64,000 nt of DNA from Diaphorobacter limosus (GTDB taxonomy: Bacteria > Pseudomonadota > Gammaproteobacteria > Burkholderiales > Burkholderiaceae_C), in contig NZ_CP136921.1 in the NCBI RefSeq assembly GCF_033100095.1, positions 2,636,501 through 2,700,500 of the forward strand. Reading direction: 5' to 3'. A program made the position numbers and the translations under genes. How positions within the stretch are numbered: position 1 is the stretch's first letter; each line of letters begins with the position of its first letter. The notes beneath the pieces were generated by a model. That model ran no database searches. It had not been told where the DNA came from and worked only from the letters and a program-made list of their open reading frames with translations. This document shows, piece by piece, positions 9,597 through 16,870 of this stretch.

Positions 9597-9698
9597 TGAT
9601 ACTTTTGCGCCCCGTCGGCCTCGTGCCGGCCTCCCAGGCTCTGCCACGGCCTTATCCCGCCATGCTCAAATGCACGCTTTTGCCACGCAAGAACGTAC

Positions 9699-11579
9699 AT
9701 GAACCGTCTTCTCCGCTCAGCCGCAGCACTGCTGTGCGCCCTGTTTTTCGCCAGCACGGCGATGGCCAAGCTGCAGGTGGCCACGCTCATCGTCATGCCG
9801 CAGGATCTGCGCCAGAACCCGCAAATCATCAGCGATTTGGCTGCCCGGGGCATCAACCACGCCACGGTGTACTTCACCTGGGCCGATGTCGAGGCCCAGC
9901 CGGGCCAGTTTGACTTTTCGGCCTACGAGCCGTACTTCGACCAGCTCACCCAGGGCGGGCTGTCGCTCATCGTCGTACTCGACATGGGTGGGCGTACCTA
10001 CTTCGATGCCACGGGCAAGCAGTTTCCCGGCCGCACCACCGTGCCCGACTGGCTGTACAAGCAGGTGCCCGAAGGGATCATGAAAAACTTCTCGGGCCAG
10101 TTCACGCCGCAGCCCGACTTCATGAACCCCACGGTGCGCCAGTACTCGGCCCGGTTCGTGCGCAATGCCGTGGCCCATCTCTCGCAGCGCTATCCCGGCA
10201 AGATCACGGCCTACGCCATTGGCCTGCAGGAAGAGCATGAAATCAAATACGGCCAGACCGGCTACCAATGGCGCGACTACGCCGACGCCGCGCAGGCAGC
10301 ATTCCGCCAGCAAACGGGGGCGCCGCTACCCGTCATCAACTACACCAACGACATTGCCCTGGGCCTGCCCAGGACGGAGCCGCTGCTGCACACGCACAAG
10401 CAATTCCGCGAAGCGCGCCTGAAGGATGCCACCTGCTTCTACGCCGACGCCATCCGCAGCCAGGGTGGGCGCGCCATGAGCTACTTTGGCGAACTCTTCA
10501 CCGCGCACGATGCCATCTACGCCACCAGCGTGGTCGAACAACTCGCCGACTGCCTGGACATTGCCGTCATCGACTACAACTTTTTCGACGGCTACAGCCT
10601 GTCGCCCGACGCGCGCGTGCTGCCCATGCTGGCCAACTACATGGCCTCGGTGGGCTACAAGCACATCATGGTGGGCGCCTATGCCGAGCAATGGGAACGC
10701 GTGAAAAAGTCCGCCGATCTCCTGCCCGTCATCAGCCGCACCCTGTCCACCTCGCTGGCGCAGCCGAACGTGATCGGCTACGAGGTGGGTGGCTTGCAAC
10801 GCCAGCTCGACCCACACCTCGCGGGCACGCTGGATCTGGCAAAGCTCCAGACCCTGCGCGTGCAGCCACCCGCACCCGCAACGGCAAACACAGCGCAAAA
10901 GCTCACCGTGGGCATCCTTGCCGCCACCAGCAATTACTACGTATGGCACGGCGATCGCAGCGGCGGCGTCAACGTGCACCGTGAGGCGCTGCTGGAGGCC
11001 TACAACCTCCTGAGCAAGCAGCCAGGCATGCAGGTGCACGTCATTGGTGAAAAAAACCTGCAAGAGGGCGACCCGCTGCTGCAGCGCCTGAACGCCATCG
11101 TGGTGCCGCACCAGGCCGCGCTGCCCGCATCCGTCAAGCAACAGCTCACAGCATACTGGAAGAACGGCGGCACGCTCGTCCAGGACATGCGCCTGGGTGA
11201 GTTCGATGAGAACGGCAAACCCGTCTTCGACTGGATGCACGAGGTTTTCGGCATCGAGCACGTTACGTGGAAGCCGCGCGGCGGCATCTTCATGACTGCC
11301 GACGGCCAAATCCTGCGCCTGAGATCGGCGCGCAAACTGTACACAGGCTACGCCGCCATGATCCCGCGCCCCGGCTTTCGCCTGCTGGCCACCGACCTGC
11401 TGAACAAGCGCCAAGGCATCATGGTGCGTGGTGAGCGCACGCTGGCATTCGGCTTTACGCCACAGCTGGTGGACGACGCCACCCAAGCCATGTGGCAACA
11501 GATTTTCGTGCGCGAAATCACCAACGCCATGCTGTGCCCCACGCCGGCCACCTGTAGAACGCCTGCACCGCGCCCTTGA
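9699..11579 (+). CDS. Exported glycoside-hydrolase-like protein (GH42/GH35-type barrel plus trimerisation-like domain)
   Basis: Protein of 626 residues with a signal peptide (MNRLLRSAAALLCALFFAST then AMA). Residues about 25-370 look like a TIM barrel of the beta-galactosidase-like GH42/GH35 group: the start ARGINHATVYFTWADVEAQPGQFDF matches strand 1 with its loop. GLQEEHEIKYG supplies a candidate acid/base glutamate, and SYFGELFTAHDA a second glutamate that could be the nucleophile. Residues about 395-530 (LTVGILAATSNYYVWHGDRSGG, then AIVVPHQAALPASV) resemble the GH42 trimerisation domain. The substrate is unknown. The last codons overlap an antisense remnant of a DUF3297 gene, so the natural C-terminus may have been replaced. 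Confidence 0.65.
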   Translation: MNRLLRSAAALLCALFFASTAMAKLQVATLIVMPQDLRQNPQIISDLAARGINHATVYFTWADVEAQPGQFDFSAYEPYFDQLTQGGLSLIVVLDMGGRTYFDATGKQFPGRTTVPDWLYKQVPEGIMKNFSGQFTPQPDFMNPTVRQYSARFVRNAVAHLSQRYPGKITAYAIGLQEEHEIKYGQTGYQWRDYADAAQAAFRQQTGAPLPVINYTNDIALGLPRTEPLLHTHKQFREARLKDATCFYADAIRSQGGRAMSYFGELFTAHDAIYATSVVEQLADCLDIAVIDYNFFDGYSLSPDARVLPMLANYMASVGYKHIMVGAYAEQWERVKKSADLLPVISRTLSTSLAQPNVIGYEVGGLQRQLDPHLAGTLDLAKLQTLRVQPPAPATANTAQKLTVGILAATSNYYVWHGDRSGGVNVHREALLEAYNLLSKQPGMQVHVIGEKNLQEGDPLLQRLNAIVVPHQAALPASVKQQLTAYWKNGGTLVQDMRLGEFDENGKPVFDWMHEVFGIEHVTWKPRGGIFMTADGQILRLRSARKLYTGYAAMIPRPGFRLLATDLLNKRQGIMVRGERTLAFGFTPQLVDDATQAMWQQIFVREITNAMLCPTPATCRTPAPRP

Positions 11580-11620
11580 GCGTGAGCAGCAGCAGCGGCG
11601 GCGGCCGTTGTGGCGGATGC
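11553..11620 (-). pseudogene. Remnant of the 3' end of a DUF3297-type gene
   Basis: Read on the minus strand this encodes LLLLTLKGAVQAFYR, against LLITLKGVVEAFYK at the end of the intact DUF3297 gene at 14036-14287. The stop codon is lost and the upstream part is degenerate. It lies antisense to the last codons of the glycosidase-like gene. Confidence 0.6.
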
Positions 11621-11751
11621 AACGCCCTGGTGACACTGCGCATCGGGATGCGACCAAGGTATTGCGCCCATGTTTGAGCGGGTTTAAGCCTTATTAGCCT
11701 TAAATCCTTTTCTGTAAAGCGTAGATTGCTATAGATTTTATATTAAACCCC

Positions 11752-12531
11752 ATGACCCAATCCCCTTTGCTCACCTCGCGCCAGGACGCCATAGTCACCC
11801 TGCAGTTCAACCGTCCCGAGGCCATGAATGCGCTGGATCTGGCCACGGCCCAGGCGCTGCTGGCAGCCGTGCAGGACATTGCACAGGACGACAGCGTGCG
11901 TGCCGTGGTGCTCAAGGGTGCGGGCCGCGCCTTCGTCGCCGGTGGCGACCTGGTCACGTTGCAGGCTGACCCGGTGAGGGGCGCGCGGGATCTGCTGGAA
12001 CCGCTGAACCAGGCGCTGCTGCTGTTACAAGACCTGGACGCTCCGGTGATCGCCCAGGTACATGGCGCGGCCGCCGGCGCCGGCCTGTCGCTGATGCTGA
12101 TGTGCGACTTCGTGCTCGCCGCCGAGGAAACCAAGTTCAACCTAGCCTACATCAACCTGGGCACCAGCTGCGATCTGGGCGCATCCTGGGCGCTGCCGCG
12201 CCTGGTGGGCCTGCGCCAGGCACTGGAGATCGCCATGCTGGGCGAAACCTTCGGCGCCGACGAGGCGCTGCGCCTGGGCCTCATCAACCGCGTGCTGCCC
12301 GCCGCCGAACTGGAGGCCGCCGCCCAGGCCTTTGCCGAGCGCCTGGCCGGCGGCCCCACCCTGGCCTACGGCCATATGCGCCGCCTGCTGCGCGCCGGGC
12401 TGGATCATGACCTGGCCACCCAGCTGCAGGCCGAGGCCCACGCCTTTGATGCCTGCGCCCACAGCCACGACCTGCGCGAAGGCATCAACGCCTTCCTGGC
12501 CAAACGCAGGCCGCAGTTCAGCGGAAAATGA
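11752..12531 (+). CDS. Enoyl-CoA hydratase/isomerase family protein
   Basis: Crotonase-fold protein of 259 residues. It shows the substrate-binding segment LQFNRPEAMNALD, the oxyanion-hole region GAGRAFVAGGDL and the second oxyanion segment HGAAAGAGLSLMLMCD. The position of the catalytic glutamates of true hydratases is not clearly conserved (GTSCDLGASWALPRLVG instead of a G..P..G/E arrangement), so the exact reaction (hydratase, isomerase or other) is uncertain. It is preceded by an AT-rich region and followed by a perfect bidirectional terminator. The start has no strong ribosome-binding site. Confidence 0.85.
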   Translation: MTQSPLLTSRQDAIVTLQFNRPEAMNALDLATAQALLAAVQDIAQDDSVRAVVLKGAGRAFVAGGDLVTLQADPVRGARDLLEPLNQALLLLQDLDAPVIAQVHGAAAGAGLSLMLMCDFVLAAEETKFNLAYINLGTSCDLGASWALPRLVGLRQALEIAMLGETFGADEALRLGLINRVLPAAELEAAAQAFAERLAGGPTLAYGHMRRLLRAGLDHDLATQLQAEAHAFDACAHSHDLREGINAFLAKRRPQFSGK

Positions 12532-12540
12532 GAACCAGTC

Positions 12541-12566
12541 AAAACGCCGGCAATTGCCGGCGTTTT
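12541..12566. terminator. Perfect bidirectional terminator hairpin
   Basis: A fully palindromic 26-bp sequence (AAAACGCCGGCAA and its complement) gives a GC-rich stem flanked by A and T runs on both strands. It separates the convergent enoyl-CoA hydratase and PEP-CTERM genes. Confidence 0.9.
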
Positions 12567-12585
12567 GACATCAGGGTGATGGCGC

Positions 12586-13551
12586 TCAGGCCCGCCTGCG
12601 CCGGCGCAGCACCAGGCCCAGGGCGGCGATGCCAAGCAGGGCCAGGGACGATGGCTCGGCCACGGTGTTCTTCGGGCCGGCGACGGGGTCTTGCGCGCCG
12701 ACGGGGATCACCGGGTCACTCAGGGAGTCATCCGGGTTCAGCGATGGCGGGGTGGTCGGAAGATCATTGGGGCCGAAGTTGTCCGGCGCGCTGCCGGGGG
12801 GGATGGCGTCGGCGGTGATCACCGGGTCGCCCTTGGGAGCATCCAGGTCCAGCACCGGCGGGACGGCTTGCGGGTTGCTGGGGCCGGGGTTCTGCGGTGC
12901 GCTTTCAGGGGTGCTGCCAGGGGTACTCGCAGGGGTATTGCCAGGGGTGTTGCCGCCAGGGCCGGAAGGAGCCACCTTGGCAACCTCGGAAGGCGTGCTG
13001 CCAGTGCCGGTTGCGGGGGTTGCCGGCTTGTCAGCCGGCGAAGCACCAGGGCCGCTGATTGCCGGTGGCTTGGCCGAAGAGCCCGCTGCCGGCGACGGCG
13101 CACCCGATGGCGACCGCTGCATGCCAGGCAATGGCATGGCACTGGCGGCCTGCTGCGCATGGCGGCCCGAGGCAGCCGATGCGCCGCCACTGCTTGCCGG
13201 GGCAGCGCCCGCCCCCGAAGCGCCGACAACACGGGCAGCACCCGCGCCTGTAGCCTCACCCCGGCTTGCGCCGCCGCTGCCAACAGGCGCTGAGGGCGCG
13301 GGCGCAAGGCCGACGATGGTCGCAACCGTGCCCGGGTCGCTCGACGTGGGCACTGCCCGCTTGCCACGGCCTGCCTCGCGGTCGGGCGTCTTTGACGACC
13401 CCTGCTGCGTAGCGCTCGCCTTCTCAGGCGCCGCCGCAAGCCGCTGGTCGGGTGCGGATCTGCCCGCCAGGATGACCGATCCGGTCGCGATGGAGCCGGC
13501 GCCAAGCACCACGGCAACGGCCAGCGCAATCTTCAACATGGGCTTTTTCAT
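12586..13551 (-). CDS. Low-complexity PEP-CTERM sorting-signal protein
   Basis: Protein of 321 residues. An N-terminal hydrophobic segment (LKIALAVAVVLGAGSIATGS) serves as signal or anchor. Almost all of the rest (about residues 35-290) is rich in Ala, Pro, Ser, Gly and Thr with no recognisable fold, including near-repeats such as NTPGNTPASTPGSTPESAP. The C-terminus AEPSSLALLGIAALGLVLRRRRRA is a PEP-CTERM signal: a (V/A)PEP-like motif, a hydrophobic helix and an arginine cluster. Such signals are cleaved by exosortase in bacteria making extracellular polysaccharide; that role is family knowledge. The PEP motif is AEPS here. No exosortase gene is in the window. Confidence 0.75.
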   Translation of the reverse strand: MKKPMLKIALAVAVVLGAGSIATGSVILAGRSAPDQRLAAAPEKASATQQGSSKTPDREAGRGKRAVPTSSDPGTVATIVGLAPAPSAPVGSGGASRGEATGAGAARVVGASGAGAAPASSGGASAASGRHAQQAASAMPLPGMQRSPSGAPSPAAGSSAKPPAISGPGASPADKPATPATGTGSTPSEVAKVAPSGPGGNTPGNTPASTPGSTPESAPQNPGPSNPQAVPPVLDLDAPKGDPVITADAIPPGSAPDNFGPNDLPTTPPSLNPDDSLSDPVIPVGAQDPVAGPKNTVAEPSSLALLGIAALGLVLRRRRRA

Positions 13552-13597
13552 GGCTGCAAACTTCTGATGTCTACGTGATCAAGGATCGGCTTCGGTG

Positions 13598-13618
13598 GCC
13601 TCGTGAGACTCACGAGGC
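13598..13618. promoter_or_regulatory. Perfect palindrome upstream of the PEP-CTERM gene
   Basis: GCCTCGTGAG and CTCACGAGGC are separated by one base. It lies about 47 bp upstream of the PEP-CTERM start codon and could be an operator or a small terminator for transcription arriving from the right. Confidence 0.45.
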
Positions 13619-13818
13619 TTTGTATGAAACATTAAGCAAACATCATGCCTAAAAATAAACTTATTTAAAATCAACAAGGTGGCGATAAATTAAGTTTAGC
13701 GGCATCCTCACTTGTAAGAAAACCTGACAAAACGTAGTTGGAATCACGGCTCACCCAAAAGCATCGGTGCCGTTGCTCGCTGCTGTCGCTTACCGAACCA
13801 CATGGCGGCCGGCGCCAG

Positions 13819-13845
13819 AAAAAACGCCGACTAATGCCGGCGTCT
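13819..13845. terminator. Terminator-like hairpin after the PEP-CTERM remnant
   Basis: ACGCCG (13824-13829) pairs with CGGCGT (13838-13843), with an A run on the left. It occupies the same position relative to the PEP-CTERM remnant as the perfect terminator does to the intact gene. Confidence 0.6.
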
Positions 13846-13864
13846 TGCGTGCCAATGACTGCCC

Positions 13865-14017
13865 TCAGGCCCTCATGCGCCGGCGTGCCACCAAGCCGAG
13901 CGCGACGATGCCAAGCAGGGCCAGGGTCGAGGGTTCGGGTACCGTGCCGGGGTTGGTGATGGAGCCGCCCGTACCACCGATGAGTCTCACGCGCTGTAAA
14001 AAATCCCGACAAATCAC
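13865..14017 (-). pseudogene. C-terminal remnant of a second PEP-CTERM gene
   Basis: Fifty codons from a possible GTG at 14017 to TGA at 13865 end in VPEPSTLALLGIVALGLVARR, a textbook PEP-CTERM signal. The DNA is closely similar to the 3' end of the gene at 12586-13551, including the hairpin that follows. There is no signal peptide and the frame is closed by a stop just upstream (TAG near 14033), so this is the tail of a lost paralogue. Confidence 0.65.
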
Positions 14018-14035
14018 GGCCGCTCTGCGGCCGGC

Positions 14036-14287
14036 CTACTTGTAGAACGCCTCCACCACGCCCTTGAGCGTGATCAGCAACGGCCGCCCCTTGCGGTCGC
14101 GTGTCTTGCCCGCGGGCACCTTGATCCAGCCCTCGCTGACGCAGTACTCCTCGACGTCGAAGCGCTCCTTGCCATTGAAGCGTATGCCTATCTCGGCGTC
14201 CTGCTGGAACACCGCCGCCACATGGTGCGGGCTGCGCGGGTCAACGGCCAGGTGGTCGGGCAGGGGGATCTGGGCGGAATCGGTCAC
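14036..14287 (-). CDS. DUF3297 family protein
   Basis: Protein of 83 residues containing DHLAVDPRSPHHVAAVF, GIRFNGKERFDVEEYCVSEGW and GKTRDRKGRPLLITLKG, which match the DUF3297 family over its whole length. The function is unknown; it is a small cytosolic protein. The GTG at 14287 (VTDSAQIPLP) is chosen because family members begin at this point; ATG codons further upstream would add unrelated residues. A dispersed repeat lies upstream. Confidence 0.8.
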   Translation of the reverse strand: MTDSAQIPLPDHLAVDPRSPHHVAAVFQQDAEIGIRFNGKERFDVEEYCVSEGWIKVPAGKTRDRKGRPLLITLKGVVEAFYK

Positions 14288-14354
14288 GGCAAGGCCTTGC
14301 AAAAAGAACAGGGGCCGCATTGTCCCGCATCTTTCTCCCGGCACACATTCACTA

Positions 14355-14407
14355 CTAAAACAATAGCTGTTTGCGCTTACCCACAGGGCGCAAAAGCCAT
14401 ATTTCAA
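14355..14407 (+). repeat. Dispersed intergenic repeat, copy 4
   Basis: AAAACAATAGCTGTTTGCGC, then TT, seven to nine bases, GGGCGCAAAAGCCATATTT. This is a well preserved copy of the consensus. Confidence 0.75.
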
Positions 14408-14432
14408 TGTGAAACTCGTACCTCAGCCACGC

Positions 14433-14640
14433 TGTGGATAAGTCTGCGGAGCATTCCGGTACAAGCGCCGGCTTATGCACAGCGGCAGGCGTCACGCCCG
14501 GTTTGTCCCCATTTCGGGTACGCCGTCGGCGCATACCCGTCCCCATGCTTCAGGACAGTCCAAACCATTGATATGACAACGAATAAACGGCTTGTCCACA
14601 GGCAGGGCCGGCCTCTACTACTACCACTAGTTTTTTATAA
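14433..14640 (+). other. Origin-like element: DnaA boxes, TAC triplets and AT-rich tract
   Basis: A gene-free stretch between the DUF3297 gene and the nucleoside-recognition gene. It holds a perfect DnaA box in reverse (TGTGGATAA, 14433-14441), a variant box (TTATGCACA, 14473-14481) and TTGTCCACA (14592-14600). Fifteen GC-rich bases later come TACTACTACCACTAG (14616-14630) and then TTTTTTATAA. This order (box, GC-rich gap, TAC-type trios, AT-rich tract) is that of the basal unwinding element of bacterial origins. No dnaA, dnaN, rpmH or gyrB is nearby, so chromosomal oriC is unlikely. Confidence 0.5.
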
Positions 14641-14741
14641 GAACATCAATGAACAACCAGGGGGCGAAATCCGGCCGAGGCCGCCATGTAAAAAAAACCG
14701 CCATCGTCGGCGCTTGATTGGGGCAAGTGAGGGGGCCGGGC

Positions 14742-15995
14742 TCAGCGCCACATGGCGTAGCCCACGCCAATGGCCGCCACCAAGCCCACGGCGTCGGCCA
14801 GCAGGGCGCAGGCCAGGGCGTGGCGGTGGTGTTTCACGCCCACGCTGCCGAAGTACACGGCCAGCACGTAGAAGGTGGTCTCGGTGGAGCCCTGGATGAT
14901 GGCCGCCAGGCGGCCGACGAAGGAGTCCACGCCATGCGCCTGCAGCACGTCGATCATGAAACCGCGCGCGCCCGCGCCCGAGAGCACCTTCATCAGCCCC
15001 ACGGGCAGGGCCGGCAGGAAGTCGGTGTTCCAGCCCAAAGCCGCCACGCCCGCACCTATGGCCGAGAGCAGCGCGTCCATGCAGCCAGCAGCGCGGAACA
15101 CCCCAATGGCCACCAGGATGGCGATCAGATAGGGAATGATCTGCACCGCCACGCCAAAGCCTTCCTTGGCGCCGTCGATGAAGGCGTCGTACATGTTCAC
15201 GCGGCGCCAGGTGCCGGCCAGCAGGAACAGAAGTACGACGCCCAGGATCACCGCCGCGCCCGTGGTGCCCGCCACCTGGGCCGCGCGTTCAGCCGGCAGC
15301 CGCGCCAAGCCGGCCACGGCCGCCGCCAGAAGGCCGCCGACGGCCAGCAGCGGCAGCCACAGGCGTGCGCGCCACAGCGGCAGGCGCTGGGCCACGGCCA
15401 CGGCCAGCACGCCGGCCAGCAGTGAGGCAAAGGTGACCAGCAGCGTGGGCAGAAAGATGTCGGCCGCGTTGAAGCCCGCGCCCAGGCCCTGCTTCAGCGC
15501 CACGCTCTGGCGTATGGCGATGACCGAGGTCGGGATCAAGGTGAGCCCGGCGGTGTTCATGACCACGAACATGATCTGGGCGTTGCTGACAGTGCCCGAG
15601 GGCTCGCGGTTCAGCGTCTGCAGCTCCTGCATGGCCTTCAGGCCCAGGGGCGTGGCGGCGTTGTCCAGGCCCAGCAGGTTGGCGCTGATGTTCAGCGTCA
15701 TCGCGCCCTGGGCCGGGTGGCCGTCGGGCACGGCGGGGAACAGGCGGCGCAATAGTGGGCCGGCCAGGCGCGCCAGCAGCTCGACCATGCCGGCGCGCTC
15801 GCCCACCCGCATCAGGCCCAGCCACAGGGCCATGATGCCGGCCAGGCCGAGCGAGATCTCGAAGCCGGCGCGCGCACCGTCGAACATCGCCGTCAGCAGC
15901 GCCTGGAAGATGCCGACCTCACCCAGCAGCCAGCGCACCACGGCGGTGGCAAAGGCCACGATGAAGAAACCCGTCCAGACCCAGTTCAATGCCAT
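14742..15995 (-). CDS. Nucleoside-recognition (SpmA/SpmB-type) membrane protein
   Basis: Integral membrane protein of 417 residues with two Gate/nucleoside-recognition domains, corresponding to a fusion of SpmA-like (about residues 1-200) and SpmB-like (about 235-417) halves. Characteristic segments are TLNISANLLGLDNAATPLGLKAM in the first half, and MKVLSGAGARGF and IQGSTETTFYVLAVYFGSVG in the second. About ten hydrophobic helices are visible. In spore formers SpmA/SpmB affect spore-core dehydration; in Gram-negatives the transported substrate is unknown. The ATG at 15995 begins MALNWVW; sequence upstream in frame belongs to the shadow of the response regulator gene. It is divergent from that gene. 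Confidence 0.8.
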   Translation of the reverse strand: MALNWVWTGFFIVAFATAVVRWLLGEVGIFQALLTAMFDGARAGFEISLGLAGIMALWLGLMRVGERAGMVELLARLAGPLLRRLFPAVPDGHPAQGAMTLNISANLLGLDNAATPLGLKAMQELQTLNREPSGTVSNAQIMFVVMNTAGLTLIPTSVIAIRQSVALKQGLGAGFNAADIFLPTLLVTFASLLAGVLAVAVAQRLPLWRARLWLPLLAVGGLLAAAVAGLARLPAERAAQVAGTTGAAVILGVVLLFLLAGTWRRVNMYDAFIDGAKEGFGVAVQIIPYLIAILVAIGVFRAAGCMDALLSAIGAGVAALGWNTDFLPALPVGLMKVLSGAGARGFMIDVLQAHGVDSFVGRLAAIIQGSTETTFYVLAVYFGSVGVKHHRHALACALLADAVGLVAAIGVGYAMWR

Positions 15996-16050
15996 GGAGC
16001 TTGATGGTAGTGCAAGGGTCATGGCAGGCGGCCGTGGCAGACTGCGGCCC

Positions 16051-16695
16051 ATGTCCCAAGCCACCCTGCTGGTCGCCGACGACCACCCGCTGTTCCGCGC
16101 GGCCATCATCGGGCTGCTGCGCGAGCGTTTTGCGCCGTTCCAGACGCTGGAGGCGGCCAGCGCCGCCACGCTGGGCCAGGCCCTGAGCGAGCATCCGGAC
16201 GTAGAGCTGGTGCTGCTGGACCTGAGCATGCCGGGTGCGCATGGTTTCTCGGCCCTGCTGCATGTGCGCGGCGAGTATCCGCAGGTGCCGGTGGTGGTGA
16301 TCTCGTCCAATGACCACCCGCGCGTGATCCGGCGCGCCCAGCAGTTTGGCGCCGCCGGCTTCATACCGAAGTCGGCCGCGGCCGAGGACATGGCGCTGGC
16401 GATACAGACGGTGCTGGACGGCGGCAGCTGGTTCCCGGCCATGGCGGCCGAACGCTCCGAGGCCGACGCCGCCCTGGCCGCGCGCCTGGCGCAGCTGACG
16501 CCGCAGCAGTTTCGCGTGCTGCTGTGCCTGGCCGATGGCCTGCTGAACAAGCAGATAGCGCACGAGCTGGGCCTGGCCGAGAACACCGTCAAGGTGCATG
16601 TCACGGCGATATTGAAAAAGCTCGACTGCTACAGCCGCACGCAGGCGGCGGTGCTGGTCAAGGGCCTGGAGCCGGAACAAGGAACAACCCCCTGA
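16051..16695 (+). CDS. LuxR-family response regulator
   Basis: Protein of 214 residues with a receiver domain (LLVADDHPLF; phospho-acceptor in VLLDLSMPG; VVISSNDHP; lysine in GFIPKSA) and a C-terminal LuxR helix-turn-helix (LTPQQFRVLLCLADGLLNKQIAHELGLAENTVKVHVTAILKKL). It faces a hybrid histidine kinase gene convergently, a plausible partner that could phosphorylate it. The neighbouring dctA is a candidate target by position only. The ribosome-binding site is weak. Confidence 0.9.
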   Translation: MSQATLLVADDHPLFRAAIIGLLRERFAPFQTLEAASAATLGQALSEHPDVELVLLDLSMPGAHGFSALLHVRGEYPQVPVVVISSNDHPRVIRRAQQFGAAGFIPKSAAAEDMALAIQTVLDGGSWFPAMAAERSEADAALAARLAQLTPQQFRVLLCLADGLLNKQIAHELGLAENTVKVHVTAILKKLDCYSRTQAAVLVKGLEPEQGTTP

Positions 16696-16708
16696 GCAGC
16701 TTCGCCGC

Positions 16709-16751
16709 TTCCCCCTTCCCTCTACGCGCTGCGCGCTACGGGAAGGGGGAC
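16709..16751 (+). terminator. Hairpin downstream of the LuxR-type regulator
   Basis: CCCCCTTCCC (16711-16720) pairs with GGGAAGGGGG (16740-16749). It lies 14 bp past the stop codon and could terminate or stabilise the transcript. There is no T run, so it may instead be a REP-type sequence. Confidence 0.5.
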
Positions 16752-16816
16752 TTTGCTCAGTGCGGCGGGGCGGCCCTTGCACGGCGGCCCTGGCTTTGGT
16801 CGCGCCAGTATCCAAC

Positions 16817-16870
16817 AAAATATGGCTTTACCGAATGTTGGTAAAGCGCTGGCAGCTACTAATTTTGTAG
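16817..16870 (-). repeat. Dispersed intergenic repeat, copy 5
   Basis: AAAATATGGCTTTACC, seven bases, GGTAAAGCGCTGGCAGCTAC, then TTTTGTAG: the reverse orientation of the consensus with a compensated 7-bp stem. It overlaps the last codons of the hybrid kinase gene. Confidence 0.55.

Larger units (their letters stand above)
13552..13864. other. Non-coding interval upstream of the PEP-CTERM gene
   Basis: No convincing gene is visible in these 313 bases. They hold a perfect palindrome (13598-13618), an AT-rich stretch around 13640-13690 that could contain the promoter of the minus-strand gene, and a terminator-like hairpin near 13819-13845. Confidence 0.6.

Noticed and set aside
13671-14012. A 113-codon minus-strand frame overlapping the PEP-CTERM remnant
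   Set aside because: It runs out of frame with the recognisable VPEPSTLALLG tail, has no family resemblance and no ribosome-binding site.
14400-14660. Chromosomal oriC
   Set aside because: DnaA boxes and unwinding-like sequence are present, but none of the usual neighbours (rpmH, dnaA, dnaN, gyrB) is here and a similar element occurs at 23.6 kb. It is kept only as an origin-like element.
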